Assembly (NCBI GenBank): GCA_036011085.1
Contig: DASCMS010000033.1
Location: 10,094 to 74,093 of the forward strand
Origin: UBA8231 sp036011085
Lineage (GTDB): Bacteria > Latescibacterota > UBA2968 > UBA8231
Direction: 5' to 3'
DNA length: 64,000 nucleotides
The notes beneath the pieces are model-generated. The model searched no databases. It saw nothing but the letters and a program-made list of their open reading frames with translations, and had not been told where the DNA came from. Every line of letters starts with the position of its first letter. Within the stretch, counting starts at the first letter, position 1. Shown in pieces: positions 52,101 through 61,077 of this stretch. The position numbers were made by a program, and so were the translations under genes.

Positions 52101-52226
52101 GCCGATGGCGCGCACGCCGACATCGGTCTGGCGAGAGGCGGCATCGACAGAGGCCGAGACGAGGACACCGGCAAGCAGCGTGAAGCATACGTTGCGGAGC
52201 CGCGATTTTCGAAGGACCGTATTCAC
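49149..52226 (-). CDS. PorV/UPF0164-like barrel fused to transglutaminase-like domain and TPRs
   Basis: 1025 residues from GTG 52226, placed 4 bp after the preceding stop because it gives a clean signal peptide (RLRNVCFTLLAGVLVSASVDA). Residues about 30-320 match PorV/UPF0164 outer-membrane barrels (VGVRAIGMGGAFSAVASDAA, AAVRWNPAAIA). A beta-rich linker follows. Residues about 525-610 form a transglutaminase-like core: Cys534 in IGDCDDLTVLYAS, His564 in GHIYLMFD and Glu600 in WIPVETTM (Asp is usual at the last position). The C-terminal 350 residues are at least six TPR units (SVSYLRQLRLDQALEQFDLA, YNARGVVL-type helices). Third gene of the operon with two FG-GAP proteins. Confidence 0.75.
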   Translation of the reverse strand: MNTVLRKSRLRNVCFTLLAGVLVSASVDAASRQTDVGVRAIGMGGAFSAVASDAAAVRWNPAAIATLQRQEITGAYADRYGLGLDESYLAYVLPLTERHALGLDWFHRGFDDVAGGLGLQSSHNMISLAYGYRNGISRLQPLIGNASVGLAAKWLAQDAELDGRSVMSATGVGFDVGLLYPLPHGLRFGFAVQDVGGTSVEHDSGLNETIHDSRWRAGLAWKPIEGLTVASDVDDHVRLGAEYWVQGLLALRAGLRSELDSPDSGGDATTTSFGLGVKYRFARIDYAYERHPVLDATHYTSVSLAYNPRVITIKDATVRPSPVFRSLYPHYQESEFFDVVLTNSAAQPIEATVGLFLPRVMSVPHTETIILPAQSSEKYAFSVTFDSDLFNEADAYYDHFVTPVVSVSYSRDRREQKVEKQLERVYVAGKGKLSWNVEGMAAAFVTPSDLAVAGLARGLVQRYDDVLSRKFNNSNMGKAAVLYDALGMYRLSYQADQKTPFASISDDKTIFDTVQYPSELLAKPEDVDVKIGDCDDLTVLYASLLENLSIDTAFLEANDPGAGHIYLMFDSGIPLDRAEDHFSSPAEYVEWQGRVWIPVETTMYGFTFADAWRQGVGEYKRLKPRDLVDEVYVQKWMQTYKAPVLPAQDIVLPTTDRVDSLLSRDLEFFDRRTDEIALGSVTSLDTPDGAYDAGVAYLRANHLEKAAGMFDRALGMRTSHADALNAQGVIATRLGAYDEALDYYRRSLAVSDDNGVRMNIALTYYLNGEREQADEYFEQVVSLDEGYGELFDFLSSVGDAEQYHEIGVSYLRQLRLDQALEQFDLAIEADAGYADAHNARGVVLARQGRAEDALQAFESAVQLGSDQMGYRLNVALAHHLLGNYDRADVLYRQVVAEDDSYSGLYDFLAATETADESYRIATGYMQQQQWDKALARLDDALAADPRQAAGLNARGVVLTHLGDYDEAFTMFERAEELTPTDAGIRLNMAIVRHLQGRRHEAAVIYRQLVDMEPSYQGYLDFLEEE

Positions 52227-52230
52227 GCCG

Positions 52231-53787
52231 CTATGGCTCGTCGATGACGATGACATCACCGCCACTCACGTTGGGGCCGATACCGGCCTGCGGGTTTCCG
52301 GGGAACAGGACCGAGACGTTGTAAGCGTCGGCTGGTGCGCCGAAGATGACCTCAGCGCCACCGGCTGTCGTGCCGTCATCGGAGGTCACGGTGCGCGGAA
52401 CCGCCATGGGCGGCAAGACCTGCTGGAAGGCGACGGTGTCGTTAGATACGGCGTCGATCAGGTACACTTTCGCCCCGTAGCCGTAGAGGTTAGCGCCTCC
52501 GGCGGCGGCACCCTTGCCGCGCACGACGACGCGCAGGAACAGCGAATCGTCGGCCACGTTCTGGTAGAGCCGGTTGTTGCCGCCGCCAAAGGGGCCCAAT
52601 CCGTCGGTGACGTAGAGGTCAGGCGTGCCGTTGGTATCGATGTCAGCGAAAGCTACGGAAAGATGGGCGGAAGCTGTCACAGGTAGACTGGCCGTGCCAG
52701 TGGAGTCGGCGAAAACCCCAGTGGCCGAACCGGCGGCCAGCACGTCGGGCTGTAGCTGGCGATCGGCGCCGTTGGCGAGGTAGAGGTCGAGCCAGCCGTC
52801 ACCGTTGACGTCCGCCCATGCAGCCATGGCGGTGACCCACCCGGAACTGAGCAGATCCACGTCGGCCGCGGCTGCCTGGTCGGTAAAGGTGTCCTGCCCG
52901 TCGTTGCGGTAGAGAGCGTTGGCACCCACGTTGCTCACGTAGAGATCGAGGTCGCCATCGTTGTCGTAGTCAGCCCAGGTTCCAGACTGGCCGATCTCGG
53001 CGTCGGCCAGGGACAGGGCACAGGCGATCTCGGTGAACACTCCCTCAGCGGCGTTCAGATCGTTTCGGTAGAGGCCGTTCTCCTGCTCGCGGTTGACGAC
53101 GTAGAGGTCGAGGTCGCCGTCGTTGTCATAGTCGACCCAGGTGATTCCATTTGTGTCGCGCCGGTCGCCGACGCCGAGGTCGGTCACACGCGCCAGCAGG
53201 CCGTCTACGTTGTGGTACAGCTCATTGTCGTGGTAGTACTTGCCGAGGTAGAGATCGAGCCAGCCGTCGTTGTCGTAGTCGCCCCAGCCGATGGCGAAGA
53301 CGCTGCCCAGTTTCTGATTGTTGATAAGTTGTGACCGGCCCACTTCGGCGAATGACTGCCCGCCATCTCCTTGGTACAGACGGTCTTGCTCGAAGAAGTC
53401 GGCCACATAGAGGTCGAGGTCACCATCGTTGTCGTAATCGACCCAGGCGGCGGCAGTGCTATTGCTTGCCACCGTAAGGCCAAGATCTACGGACACATCG
53501 GCAAAGAGCACGGTGCCAGAATCATCAAGGTCATTGCGGTACAGACGATCTGGCGGCGGCTGTTCTGCGGCTCCCCAGTTTGTCACGTAGAGGTCGACAT
53601 CGCCGTCCCCGTCATAGTCGCCCCAGGCCAGGTTCGTACTGAACTGGCCGAGGTTGGCCACATTCGCCGCATCTGTTACGTCGACGAACTGGGCCGATCC
53701 TGCCGCCGGCAGGATGGCGATCAAGGCCGCCGTCCAGAAGGTCCGGCACCGGCTCGCTCCGGGGATTCTGTTCACGCCGCCCATCAT
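52231..53787 (-). CDS. Secreted FG-GAP/VCBS repeat protein (CRTAC1-like)
   Basis: 518 residues; ATG 53787 overlaps the stop of the giant gene (ATGA). Signal peptide FWTAALIAILPAAGSA. Eight or so FG-GAP/VCBS blades with calcium-binding loops: WGDYDGDGDVDLYV, WVDYDNDGDLDLYV, WADYDNDGDLDLYVSN and related, each followed by LYRND. The C-terminal 100 residues resemble the ASPIC/UnbV module (VVVRGKGAAAGGANLYGYGA). A seven-bladed integrin-like propeller on the cell surface or secreted. It lacks a FlgD-type tail, unlike its upstream neighbour. Middle gene of a three-gene operon. Confidence 0.85.
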   Translation of the reverse strand: MMGGVNRIPGASRCRTFWTAALIAILPAAGSAQFVDVTDAANVANLGQFSTNLAWGDYDGDGDVDLYVTNWGAAEQPPPDRLYRNDLDDSGTVLFADVSVDLGLTVASNSTAAAWVDYDNDGDLDLYVADFFEQDRLYQGDGGQSFAEVGRSQLINNQKLGSVFAIGWGDYDNDGWLDLYLGKYYHDNELYHNVDGLLARVTDLGVGDRRDTNGITWVDYDNDGDLDLYVVNREQENGLYRNDLNAAEGVFTEIACALSLADAEIGQSGTWADYDNDGDLDLYVSNVGANALYRNDGQDTFTDQAAAADVDLLSSGWVTAMAAWADVNGDGWLDLYLANGADRQLQPDVLAAGSATGVFADSTGTASLPVTASAHLSVAFADIDTNGTPDLYVTDGLGPFGGGNNRLYQNVADDSLFLRVVVRGKGAAAGGANLYGYGAKVYLIDAVSNDTVAFQQVLPPMAVPRTVTSDDGTTAGGAEVIFGAPADAYNVSVLFPGNPQAGIGPNVSGGDVIVIDEP

Positions 53788-56700
53788 CTCACCACCGCCA
53801 CGACTTTCTCCGCCTGGGCGCTGCCGGCGCTGACGACGACGACATAGAGGCCGGAGGCAACCACTTCGCTGTCCTCGTCGCGGCCATTCCAGGGCAGCGA
53901 GTTGCGTCCCGGTGCCATCGGCCGGTCGCGCACGACGACACGTTCCAGCCGGCCGGCGGCGTTATACACGCGGACCGTCACGTCCGCAGGTCCCGACAAC
54001 TCGAAGGAGATATCCGTTTCATCCCGCAGATCACCGCCCGCCGGGCCGAAGGCGCGTGGCTGGCAGTCGACGGCACTCAGGCCGACGGAACCGACAGCGA
54101 CTGACAGGTCTTCGAAGAGGGCGAACACACCCAACTCGCTCACCGTGGTCCGCACAGACTGATCCGCCGGGTTGGCAGTACCGCCCACACGGCTCCAGGT
54201 GGTACCTGACAGCACGAAGATGCCCAACCGCGCCGGATCGGCGATGCCCAGCTCCGTTTCGGTGTAGCGCAGAGTCAGGGTTGCCGGCTTGCGCAGGGTC
54301 ACATCACCAGCGTCGATCCGGAAGCTGCGGCCCACCTGCACATTGTCCTGCGCCAGGGCGGCGGGTTTCCCGGCGGCGGTGGCCACCGGCGAGATGCGGA
54401 TCTCGGTAGCGCTGGCGGCCAGCGCGTTCGGCGGCAGGTAGAGTTCCACGGCACGGTCGGGGTTGGTGACGATGCCGCCGGCGGCGGCATCCGCAAGGCG
54501 CGCGGCCGTGCTGAAACGCCAGGTGAATCCGTCCTCGCCGAGATCGCCGAACACGCGGGAACCGATCGATATCTCGTATTCGGTGAAGTCCTGCAGGCCT
54601 CCCTCGGGGGAGAAACTGACCACTGTCAGCGTCGAGTCGGTACCGAAGCCAGCGATTGGTATGACCTGAAAAACTGCTTCGTCACCCTCGGTCAGCACGT
54701 CGACAAGGCTGCGCGCGCGCAACGAGAAACCGGTACCATCGCGCCGGGCGATCCGCCCGGAGAAGGTTGCCTGCAGCGTGCTCTGCCCCGTGGAGATGCC
54801 TTCGGCGCCGGCATCGGGTACGGTGCCCACGACAGTTGGGATGTCGGTGGTGAAGGAGATGTCCGTATCCGCGCCCTGAGCCCTGGGGCCGCCAATCCGG
54901 GAGGAGACGACGAGACGATAGCTGCTGCCTGATACGAACTCGACCGCGGGCAGACTGGCGGCGAAGGTCTCGACGTCATAGAGGAATTCGTCGGCGGCCA
55001 GAGTCAGCGGCCGACCCGCCTGACTCAGGCTAAAGTACCTCGGCAGCAGATTCTCTTCGGCGATGGCACTGGAGAACTGCACCTGGATCCGCAGGTTGCC
55101 GGCGCCGATTGAGGTGCCGTCCGCCGGATCAGTGGCCACCACCTGGGGTGTCTCCGTGGAGAACGCCCAACTTATCCCTGCGGCGGCCAGCGGACCGAGA
55201 ACATCGGCGGCGATCTGTACCCTGTACGAGGTGCCGGGGCGCAGTCCCCCCGTCGGTACGATGGTGAGTGTGTTGGCGTCGAGATCGAATGCCGTCGTCG
55301 CCAGGGGAATCTCGGTGGCCTCGGCGAAGACCCGCACGGCACCCGCCTCGGCCAGAGACTCGTCGTCGAGCCGGCCGTCGAAGGTGGCGACCAGCTCGCG
55401 GGTACCGGCGTTGACCGTCGTGTCCGTCTCTGCCGGTACCAGGGACGTGACCTGCGGTACGGCTGTGTGGAACTGCCAGCGATACGCCCCACTGTCGGAG
55501 AGCGCCCGCAGAGGGCCGCCCAGCAGGCCGCTGAGGGTGACCTCATAGCGTGAGCCCGGTCGCAGCCCCTCCGCCGGCTCGAAGCGCAGGACGCTGGTCT
55601 CCGCATCGAACAACGGGGCTTCACGCAGAGCCAGTGCCACCCCCTCGCGCGTGATCGTCACCGAGCCATCTGCGGCCAGCGCCTGGTCGTCGACGGGGCC
55701 ATCGAAGGTGATGGCGATGCCCGCGTCGTCCACGGCGACTGTCGTGTCGTCGTCGGCGGGAGACAGGGAGACGATCTGAGGTACGCCTGTCTCGAAGTGC
55801 CAGCGATAGTCGCTGCTGTCGGAAGCGGCCCGCACCGGGCCACCGAGCAGTCCACTGAGCACGACATCATAGCGCGATCCCGGGCGCAGGCCCTCGGCCG
55901 GCTCGAAGCGCAGGGTGTTGGTGTCGACGTCGAACGCCGGGGCCTGGCGCAGTGACAGCGCCACCCCCTCGCGCGTGATCGCCACCGAGCCATCTGCGGC
56001 CAGCGCCTGGTCGTCGACGGGGCCGTCGAAGGTGACGGCGATGCCGGCGTCACCGACGGCGACGGTTACGTCCTGATCGGCGGGGGACAGGGAGACCACC
56101 TGGGGCACGCTCGTGGCAAAGTCCCACCGGTAGGCGCCGCTGTCCGAAGCCGCTCTCAGGGGGCCGCCAAGCAAGCCACTGAGGGTGACCTCGTACCGTG
56201 AGCCCGGACGCAACCCCTCGGCCGGCTCGAAGCGCAGGATGCCGCTCTCTTCGTCGAACAGCGGCGTCTCTCGCAGCTCGACGCTCTGACCCTCCCGTAG
56301 AACCTGCACGGCACCCGGGGTGGCGAGAGGCAGACTCAGGATCGGCGTGTCGAAGGCAGCCTCAATGCGACCCTCGCCGACAGCGACGTCGGTGCCGCCA
56401 CCAGCCGGTGTGGTGGCAACCACCAGCGGAATTCGTGTGCGGAAGGTCCAGGACTCGGCGTCCGCCGGACGGTTGCCGGCCAGATCTGCCAGCGAGGAGG
56501 ATACCTCCACGGTGTACTCTGATCCTGGCAGCAGGCCTGACTCCGGTGCCACTGCCACCGTTTGTGAGGCGCTGTCGTAGCCAGCACTCACCGGTACCAG
56601 GATGCCTCCCAGGCGCAGCGAGAAGTTGGCATCGAGCACCGTCGCCTCATCGAGAGGCTCGGAGAAGCCGATGACGATGGTTGCAGCCGGACCCGCTGCC

Positions 56701-59700
56701 ACATCCTCCTGCTGGTCGGCGGGCTGACGGGACAGGATCGACGGCCGCACCGCGTCGACGACGAAAGCGTCGGCAGCGTCGAAGGGCGTCAGCACGTTGC
56801 CCTTGCGGTCGACGGCGCCGCGGATCGAAATCGTGGCCGTCCCCGAGGGCGTGGACTCCGTCACGGCCAACTCGCCGCTCCAGGCGTCTCCTGTGTACTG
56901 CAGCAGAGAGAAGGGGACAAGCTCTCCACCGATGTCGGCCGTCACCGTGAGGGCGGAATCCGGATCGACACCGGCGTGGGTGTCGGCGATCTCGAGGGCC
57001 AGGTTTATCGTCTGGCCGAGCCCTACCTGCCTCTTGTTGAGGACGAACCCCGACACCTCCGGCGCTACCGTATCGATGATAAAGGTCTGTTCCGCCGCAA
57101 AGGCAGACCCGGTGTAACCGACATCGATGGTCTGCACCGACCAGAAGTACGTGCCGCTCTCCAGGCCGTTGAGACGACGGGACAGCCCGTGACCGGTGTT
57201 GCCAGGAGCGAATGTACCACGACCCGAGATGACGTCGTGGTCGCCTGGACCTGTGCCCACGCGAACGTTGTAGCTCAGGCTCTCCGACGGGGGAGGAGGT
57301 TGGCCGTCATCAGAGGCCGGTTGCCAGCTCAGAGACACGGTATCGCCGCTGGCCTCAGCGTCCAGTCCGGCCGGAACGCTCGGCGGGAAGTTGTCGGCGG
57401 CGACGAGGTTATCGTTGACGGTCGTGGTCGGGGCTCCCCCGGCGCCACGTCCTGAGGAAATCAGGTCGAGGTCGCCGTCACCGTCCGGATCGGCCATGGC
57501 GATCGCGGCACGATCGACGCCGACCAGGTCGGTCAGTGGCTCGAGGGCGAAGGCCGAGTCAGGCAACGCCAACTGTCCGATCGTGTTCTCCCAGATCTGC
57601 AGAACCGAGGTCTGTCCGACGTTGCCGGCGAGAATGAGATCAAGGTCCTGGTCATTGTCGTAGTCTGCCCATGTCACATCTCCCGCCTGGATTCCGGGCA
57701 ACCGGACCTCTGCGTTCGTCGTGAACAGGCCCGAGCCGTCATTGTCGAGCAGCGACGTGATCAACTCGTCGTCCGTGGCAATCCCGCCAATGACAAGATC
57801 GTCATCACCGTCCCGGTCGTAGTCACCGAGGGCGAGGTCGCTGGCCTCGACACCGGGAAGACCTGCACCGGCGTCGATGAGGCCGTCCGGGCCGTTGCGG
57901 TAGAGGTCGGTGCGTCTTTCGCCCGAGGAGGACTTTCCGGACACGACGAGATCGAGATCGCCGTCCCCGTCGACGTCGCCAAGGACCAAGTCGCCGTTGT
58001 TGAGTCCGACCATCTCGTCCCCGCGATCAGCAAAGCCGCCGCTGCCATCATTGATCAAGAGGACCGTGAAGGAGAGTTGAACATTGCTTGCTTGGTCAAT
58101 GACGGCGCTCTGCCCTGACTGTAGTAGATCCAGATCACCGTCGTTGTCCATGTCACCCCAAGCGACAGAACTGGCGTCCAGGCCCGAGGCGAAGGGGATC
58201 GCCTCGAAGGAGAGGTCGTCCGCAGTTCCCGAAACGCGGTAGAGGATGTCGTGCCGATCGTCCTGGGCGATCTGACCCGATGTGAACAGGTCGAGATCGC
58301 CGTCACCATCGTAATCGCCCCAGGCGAGGTCACCCTGAGTCAGAGGCGTGAAATCCCCATCGGTGGCCGGCGTGAGGGCGCCATCGCGGTTGATGTAGGG
58401 CAGCAGGAGAGCGTCGCCGGAGCGGTTCGTCCCCATCAGGGCCAGATCGACGTCCCCGTCGCCATCCACATCGCCCCAGCTCATGGCGGAGTACTGCATG
58501 CCACGGAGGCTTTGGCTGGAGGACACGAAGTCCTGCACGACAAACTCCCCATCGGTGAAGGACGAGCGTGCCAGTCCGCCATCGACGGCTTGCACCGACC
58601 AGTAATACGTATCAGGCAGCAGCGGACGCTGAAGCGTGAAGCTTGTACGAAGGCCAGTGTTGCCAGGCTGCACGCCCACCGCAGCCGAGAGAATGTCACC
58701 CTCTTCAGGCTCAGTGCCAATGCGAATGTTGTAGCTGGTAACCGGTGACTCCTGATCGACGGCGGCCGGCCAGCTGAACAGGGTGCGCTGGCTGGCGACC
58801 ACGGGCTTGTTCAGGCTGGTGGGTGCCGCAGGGGGCTGGTTCGACTGAGCGACGCTGTTGGCATACAGGACGGTCCGGCGAGATCCATCATTGTCGATTC
58901 CGCTCAGGAGCAGATCGACGCGGCCATCACCATCGTAGTCGCCCCACACCGTTGCCCCGCCCGCGAGTCCTTCTACGCCGGGCTCGCTGGAGACGGCGGA
59001 GATGGTCCCGGCATCGTTGCGAAAGACGAAGGCACCGCGAGTCGACCTGACGGTGCGACCCGACGCGGCAAGATCGAGGTCGCCGTCGTTGTCGAAATCG
59101 ACCCAATCGAGGCTTCCATCAACCCGCAGGAAGGCATTCAGGGAGAACGTGGGATCGACCGTCAGTGTCCCCGCGGGTTTGTTCAGGTAGAGCTGAAGAA
59201 CCGTCCCCCAGTCTTCGGTTCGCCCGGATTGTGCCAGGTCGACGTTGCCGTCATCGTCATAGTCTCCCCAGGCCAGCGCGCCGCCGTTGACCTTAGTGTC
59301 CGCTGATAGTTCGTCGTCCAGAGCGAGGCTGCCCGTGGGCCCGTTGCGGTAGAACTCGGTGACGCGCCGAATGCTGCCCTGCACGTTTTCGCCCGACACG
59401 GCCAGGTCGAGATCGCCGTCGCTGTCGTAGTCTGCCCAGGCCAGCTCTCCGCTGTGGACGTTGAGCAGCGCCTCGCTGTTCAGTTCGTCAGCGGAGAGAC
59501 TCCCCGCGTCGTTGGTGTAGAGTCGTGTCGAAGAGGCACCCAGGACGTCCATGCCTGACACGACCAGATCGAGGTCACCATCGCGATCGACATCACCCCA
59601 AGCCAGATCGGCATACCGTACACCTTCGAAGCCGGAATCGTCGGACTGGTTGACGTCAAAGGTGAACTGCTGGCTGCCGGCATCGGCGCCGGGCTCACTG

Positions 59701-60101
59701 AGATACAGGCGGAGGCTCTCATCGCCGTTCTCGTCCCATCCTGCCACGGCCAGGTCGAGGTCGCCGTCGCTGTCGTAGTCAGCCAGCCCGAGGTCGCCGA
59801 AGTAGACCCCCACAAGTCGACCCGTCTGGGTTACGTCTTCAACCAAGTCGCCATCGTCGTTGCGCAGCACCCGGGCGATCCGCAGGCACGTGCCATCGGC
59901 CTCGGCGGTTTCGCCGATGAGGATCAGGTCCGCATCGCCGTCGCCATCGTAATCACCCCAGACGGACTCGCCGGCCCAGACCCCGGGCAGATCAAGGCCC
60001 GAGTCCTGCAGGTTCTGCGTCAGCGCCGGTCTGGCCGACAGCGTCAGCAGACCGGTCACCAGGCACAGACCGGTCCACCGGCCGAGAGATGGTGCGAGCA
60101 T
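53784..60101 (-). CDS. Giant secreted FG-GAP/Ig-like repeat protein with FlgD-like C-terminal domain
   Basis: About 2105 residues from ATG 60101 (ATG 60122 is an alternative), signal peptide LCLVTGLLTLSARPALTQ. The N-terminal ~1000 residues are FG-GAP blades (WGDYDGDGDADLILIG, LADYDSDGDLDLAVAG and more) broken by two fibronectin-like modules (PAAPTSLNKPVVASQRTLFSW and FPPSVPAGLDAEASGDTVSL). Then come SbsA-type Ig repeats (Big_5); three successive ones are nearly identical (55,440-56,290). The last 90 residues (DETDISFELSGPADVTVRVY, NSLPWNGRDEDSEVVASGLY) are a FlgD/T9SS-like domain. First gene of the operon; probably a very large surface or exported adhesin. Confidence 0.85.
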   Translation of the reverse strand: MLAPSLGRWTGLCLVTGLLTLSARPALTQNLQDSGLDLPGVWAGESVWGDYDGDGDADLILIGETAEADGTCLRIARVLRNDDGDLVEDVTQTGRLVGVYFGDLGLADYDSDGDLDLAVAGWDENGDESLRLYLSEPGADAGSQQFTFDVNQSDDSGFEGVRYADLAWGDVDRDGDLDLVVSGMDVLGASSTRLYTNDAGSLSADELNSEALLNVHSGELAWADYDSDGDLDLAVSGENVQGSIRRVTEFYRNGPTGSLALDDELSADTKVNGGALAWGDYDDDGNVDLAQSGRTEDWGTVLQLYLNKPAGTLTVDPTFSLNAFLRVDGSLDWVDFDNDGDLDLAASGRTVRSTRGAFVFRNDAGTISAVSSEPGVEGLAGGATVWGDYDGDGRVDLLLSGIDNDGSRRTVLYANSVAQSNQPPAAPTSLNKPVVASQRTLFSWPAAVDQESPVTSYNIRIGTEPEEGDILSAAVGVQPGNTGLRTSFTLQRPLLPDTYYWSVQAVDGGLARSSFTDGEFVVQDFVSSSQSLRGMQYSAMSWGDVDGDGDVDLALMGTNRSGDALLLPYINRDGALTPATDGDFTPLTQGDLAWGDYDGDGDLDLFTSGQIAQDDRHDILYRVSGTADDLSFEAIPFASGLDASSVAWGDMDNDGDLDLLQSGQSAVIDQASNVQLSFTVLLINDGSGGFADRGDEMVGLNNGDLVLGDVDGDGDLDLVVSGKSSSGERRTDLYRNGPDGLIDAGAGLPGVEASDLALGDYDRDGDDDLVIGGIATDDELITSLLDNDGSGLFTTNAEVRLPGIQAGDVTWADYDNDQDLDLILAGNVGQTSVLQIWENTIGQLALPDSAFALEPLTDLVGVDRAAIAMADPDGDGDLDLISSGRGAGGAPTTTVNDNLVAADNFPPSVPAGLDAEASGDTVSLSWQPASDDGQPPPPSESLSYNVRVGTGPGDHDVISGRGTFAPGNTGHGLSRRLNGLESGTYFWSVQTIDVGYTGSAFAAEQTFIIDTVAPEVSGFVLNKRQVGLGQTINLALEIADTHAGVDPDSALTVTADIGGELVPFSLLQYTGDAWSGELAVTESTPSGTATISIRGAVDRKGNVLTPFDAADAFVVDAVRPSILSRQPADQQEDVAAGPAATIVIGFSEPLDEATVLDANFSLRLGGILVPVSAGYDSASQTVAVAPESGLLPGSEYTVEVSSSLADLAGNRPADAESWTFRTRIPLVVATTPAGGGTDVAVGEGRIEAAFDTPILSLPLATPGAVQVLREGQSVELRETPLFDEESGILRFEPAEGLRPGSRYEVTLSGLLGGPLRAASDSGAYRWDFATSVPQVVSLSPADQDVTVAVGDAGIAVTFDGPVDDQALAADGSVAITREGVALSLRQAPAFDVDTNTLRFEPAEGLRPGSRYDVVLSGLLGGPVRAASDSSDYRWHFETGVPQIVSLSPADDDTTVAVDDAGIAITFDGPVDDQALAADGSVTITREGVALALREAPLFDAETSVLRFEPAEGLRPGSRYEVTLSGLLGGPLRALSDSGAYRWQFHTAVPQVTSLVPAETDTTVNAGTRELVATFDGRLDDESLAEAGAVRVFAEATEIPLATTAFDLDANTLTIVPTGGLRPGTSYRVQIAADVLGPLAAAGISWAFSTETPQVVATDPADGTSIGAGNLRIQVQFSSAIAEENLLPRYFSLSQAGRPLTLAADEFLYDVETFAASLPAVEFVSGSSYRLVVSSRIGGPRAQGADTDISFTTDIPTVVGTVPDAGAEGISTGQSTLQATFSGRIARRDGTGFSLRARSLVDVLTEGDEAVFQVIPIAGFGTDSTLTVVSFSPEGGLQDFTEYEISIGSRVFGDLGEDGFTWRFSTAARLADAAAGGIVTNPDRAVELYLPPNALAASATEIRISPVATAAGKPAALAQDNVQVGRSFRIDAGDVTLRKPATLTLRYTETELGIADPARLGIFVLSGTTWSRVGGTANPADQSVRTTVSELGVFALFEDLSVAVGSVGLSAVDCQPRAFGPAGGDLRDETDISFELSGPADVTVRVYNAAGRLERVVVRDRPMAPGRNSLPWNGRDEDSEVVASGLYVVVVSAGSAQAEKVVAVVR

Positions 60102-60205
60102 GTTATATGGTAGCCTGGGCATGGACCTGTTGGTTTGGAGGCGAACTGCGGCGGCGCCAAAGATAGCACAGGCTGGCAACCCCGCCAACGGACCACTGGT
60201 CACTT

Positions 60206-60682
60206 CTAATCCTTGATCAGCCGGCTACCGAGATCCGTCGTCGACCGGCCGGGAACGTGGCAGAGCGTCTGCACTCTTCCACCCGACGCCTCGACGATCT
60301 CCCGTCCCACGACATCCGCCACGTCATAGTCGCCACCTTTGACGAGCACGTCCGGCAGTATTTCCCTGACAAGAGGCTCGACGCTGGTCTCTGGGAAGAT
60401 CGTCAGGAAGTCGACGTCCTGAAGTGCACACAGGAGGGCGGCGCGATCCTCCTGCGGGACCAGCGGCCGACCGGGCCCCTTTACCCGGGCTACGCTGGCG
60501 TCGCTGTTCAGGCCCACCAGCAGCAGGTCACCCAGGGCTCTGGCCTGCTGCAGATACTCCACGTGCCCGCGGTGCAGCACATCGAAGCAGCCGTTGGTGA
60601 AGACCAGCCTCTGGTCGTGACGTTTCCACTCGGCGCGACAGGTCAGCAGACGGGAGCGGGAAAGCAGCTTGTGCTTGTGCAT
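60206..60682 (-). CDS. rfaE2: D-glycero-beta-D-manno-heptose 1-phosphate adenylyltransferase
   Basis: 158 residues from ATG 60682 (GTG 60688 also possible). Nucleotidyltransferase fold: LVFTNGCFDVLHRGHVEYL contains the HxGH motif, VGLNSDASVARVKGPGRPL the substrate loop, and VLVKGGDYDVADVVGREIV the ISTxxR-side segment. Makes ADP-heptose for the lipopolysaccharide inner core; it is the stand-alone form of the C-terminal half of HldE. Encoded immediately after tRNA-Arg and tRNA-His on the same strand. Only 3 bp separate its end from the open frame upstream of the giant gene start; 104 bp from the ATG chosen there. Confidence 0.9.
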   Translation of the reverse strand: MHKHKLLSRSRLLTCRAEWKRHDQRLVFTNGCFDVLHRGHVEYLQQARALGDLLLVGLNSDASVARVKGPGRPLVPQEDRAALLCALQDVDFLTIFPETSVEPLVREILPDVLVKGGDYDVADVVGREIVEASGGRVQTLCHVPGRSTTDLGSRLIKD

Positions 60683-60750
60683 GGGCACACGGCTCTCACA
60701 CAGAGGCCCCCCGCGGCGGATGAACCGCGAGAGGCCATGTTAATGAATAC

Positions 60751-60828
60751 TGGGGTGGATGACGGGATTTGAACCCGCGGCCTCCAGGACCACAACCTAG
60801 CGCTCTAACCAACTGAGCTACACCCACC
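60751..60828 (-). tRNA. tRNA-His (anticodon GTG), CCA encoded
   Basis: Begins GTGGGTGTAGCTCAGTTGG on the minus strand, with an encoded G at position -1 (60828) facing discriminator C73 (60754), the hallmark of tRNA-His. Anticodon arm CTAGG-TTGTGGT-CCTGG gives GTG. CCA is encoded at 60751-60753. Confidence 0.98.
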
Positions 60829-60839
60829 ACATGTCGTTC

Positions 60840-60916
60840 TGGCGTGCCCAGCAGGACTCGAACCTGCGACCGTCTGCTTAGAAGGCAGATGCTCTATCCA
60901 GCTGAGCTATGGGCAC
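60840..60916 (-). tRNA. tRNA-Arg (anticodon TCT), CCA encoded
   Basis: Begins GTGCCCATAGCTCAGCTGG and ends TGGGCAC-G-CCA on the minus strand. Anticodon arm TCTGC-CTTCTAA-GCAGA gives TCT. 74 nt plus encoded CCA (60840-60842); 11 bp ahead of tRNA-His, so the two are one transcript. Confidence 0.98.
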
Positions 60917-61077
60917 TCCCCGCTGCAATCGATGCGGGCGAAGAGAATAAGATAGGGACTGCCCGTCGATAGGAGCAACATTTCCGTCACCCCATGCCTG
61001 TCTCCCGGGGCCGCCTTCTTGCCCGGCGCCACCGCGAGCCACAGGTTATCGAGTTCTGCCCCAGGACGCCCGCTAAG

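Noticed and set aside
53784..60101. Repeated GGCGACTATGAC-type DNA as a mobile or simple repeat
   Set aside because: The periodicity follows DYDGDGD calcium loops in frame and is explained by FG-GAP protein repeats.
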